13,598 nucleotides of DNA. It comes from Coneutiohabitans thermophilus. GTDB taxonomy: Bacteria > Zhuqueibacterota > Zhuqueibacteria > Zhuqueibacterales > Zhuqueibacteraceae. Location: assembly GCA_034505235.1 (NCBI GenBank), contig JAPDQY010000151.1, forward strand, positions 1 through 13,598, read 5' to 3'. The number at the start of each line of letters is the position of its first letter. Positions within the stretch are counted from its first letter, which is position 1. Below are positions 13,157 through 13,598 of this stretch, piece after piece. The position numbers and the translations under genes were made by a program. The notes beneath the pieces were generated by a model. It made no database searches. It was not told the origin of the DNA and saw nothing but the letters and a program-made list of their open reading frames with translations.

Positions 13157-13193
13157 AGCCAGCCTGTCAGGCGACGGGCTGGCTTTTGTGTTT
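13157..13193 (+). terminator. Rho-independent terminator of the PEGA lipoprotein
   Basis: An 8-bp GC-rich stem, AGCCAGCC (13157-13164) and GGCTGGCT (13177-13184), with a 12-nt loop, followed by TTTTGTGTTT. This is the clearest terminator in the window and isolates the lipoprotein gene from the ccsA-like gene. Confidence 0.75.
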
Positions 13194-13199
13194 GAATTC

Positions 13200-13227
13200 T
13201 TGCAAGTCAGAAATATTTGCCTATCTT
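13200..13227 (+). promoter_or_regulatory. Candidate promoter of the ccsA-like gene
   Basis: TTGCAA (13200-13205) and TATCTT (13222-13227), 16 nt apart and just beyond the terminator. Each matches consensus at 4 of 6 positions. The implied leader is about 75 nt. Weak, but well placed. Confidence 0.25.
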
Positions 13228-13309
13228 TAGCCATCCTGCAGCCGCTGTGCCCGGACGGTGGTGACCTTTGCTCGACGCGGTTTGATGGCTTTGCAAGGCT
13301 GGTGTGATC

Positions 13310-13598
13310 ATGATTCCATTGTTGCAGTGGCTGGTGGGTGTTCTCTATGCGGCCGCCGCCAGCCATTACATTTACACCTTTCGCCAGGCGAAGGAACAGG
13401 CGGGCCGCGGGCTGAATCCCTTCGCGGTGATGGCCGTGAGCGTGCATTTGGGGTATCTCGTGGCGCTCACTCTGAGGCTCGGGCATTTGCCTGTCACCAG
13501 CGTGTTCGAAGCCCTCACCACCTGTGCCTGGCTGTTCGGCGTGGTCTATCTCAGTCTGGAATGGCGGCTGCGCGAGCGCTCGCTGGGCATGTTTATCC
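13310..13598 (+). CDS. CcsA/HemX-like cytochrome c assembly protein (3' partial)
   Basis: The first 96 residues of a membrane protein cut off by the right edge. The start MIPLLQWLVGVLYAAAASHY gives a first membrane helix, followed by a loop (FRQAKEQAGRG) and a second hydrophobic segment (about 40-58, FAVMAVSVHLGYLVALTL). Next comes LPVTSVFEALTTCAWLFGVV (66-85), then YLSLEWRLRERSLGMFI. The LPVTSVFEAL motif and the following aromatic-rich helix are typical of the cytochrome c assembly protein family, as in CcsA/ResC (haem delivery to apocytochrome c) or its relative HemX. Which one it is depends on the missing C-terminal WWD and histidine motifs. The start may be ATG 13310 or GTG 13304; AAGG at 13295-13298 is a weak ribosome binding site. 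Confidence 0.85.
   Translation, partial: MIPLLQWLVGVLYAAAASHYIYTFRQAKEQAGRGLNPFAVMAVSVHLGYLVALTLRLGHLPVTSVFEALTTCAWLFGVVYLSLEWRLRERSLGMFI

Overview
The window looks like an ordinary chromosomal segment of a GC-rich, diderm (Gram-negative type) bacterium. The evidence is a lipobox lipoprotein, a Spy/CpxP-like exported protein and a CcsA-type cytochrome c assembly protein, together with conserved housekeeping enzymes. The run of ten N inside gatB shows that it comes from a draft scaffold. I cannot name the phylum from sequence alone. An uncultivated lineage of the FCB/KSB1/Calditrichota kind is a guess, not a result.

Layout. At the left edge an rluD-type pseudouridine synthase (+, 5' end outside the window) meets a leftward pair head-on: a Spy/CpxP-like exported protein (stop codon overlapping that of rluD) and, upstream of it, a 942-aa M16 zinc peptidase. 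A 475-bp non-coding stretch with palindromic repeats separates the peptidase from a second leftward cluster, fumC - DinB-like - nagB. These three are tightly spaced, and the nagB ribosome binding site overlaps the DinB-like stop codon. After about 560 bp of non-coding DNA, the rightward half begins: gatB (interrupted by a scaffold gap), a threonine synthase, about 1 kb of non-coding DNA with more of the same palindromes, a PEGA-domain lipoprotein followed by two hairpins, and the start of a ccsA-like gene cut by the right edge.

How the genes relate. Most are unlinked housekeeping functions: 23S rRNA modification, TCA cycle, amino-sugar catabolism, Glu/Asp-tRNA amidation, threonine synthesis and cytochrome c maturation. 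The M16 peptidase and the Spy-like protein may share an envelope-proteostasis role, but that is an inference from adjacency and predicted export.

Main things worth a second look. (1) gatB is not biologically broken. Removing 8440-8543 restores an exact in-frame 483-aa protein, and the 94 bases before the Ns encode, on the minus strand, a piece of a CurA-like NADP-dependent oxidoreductase, so the left contig end looks chimeric. (2) A family of 22-nt hairpin arms recurs in two intergenic regions, with compensatory changes at a stem position. (3) In the larger intergenic region this family sits in a degenerate tandem array. I found no defence system, CRISPR array, intact mobile element, tRNA or rRNA.
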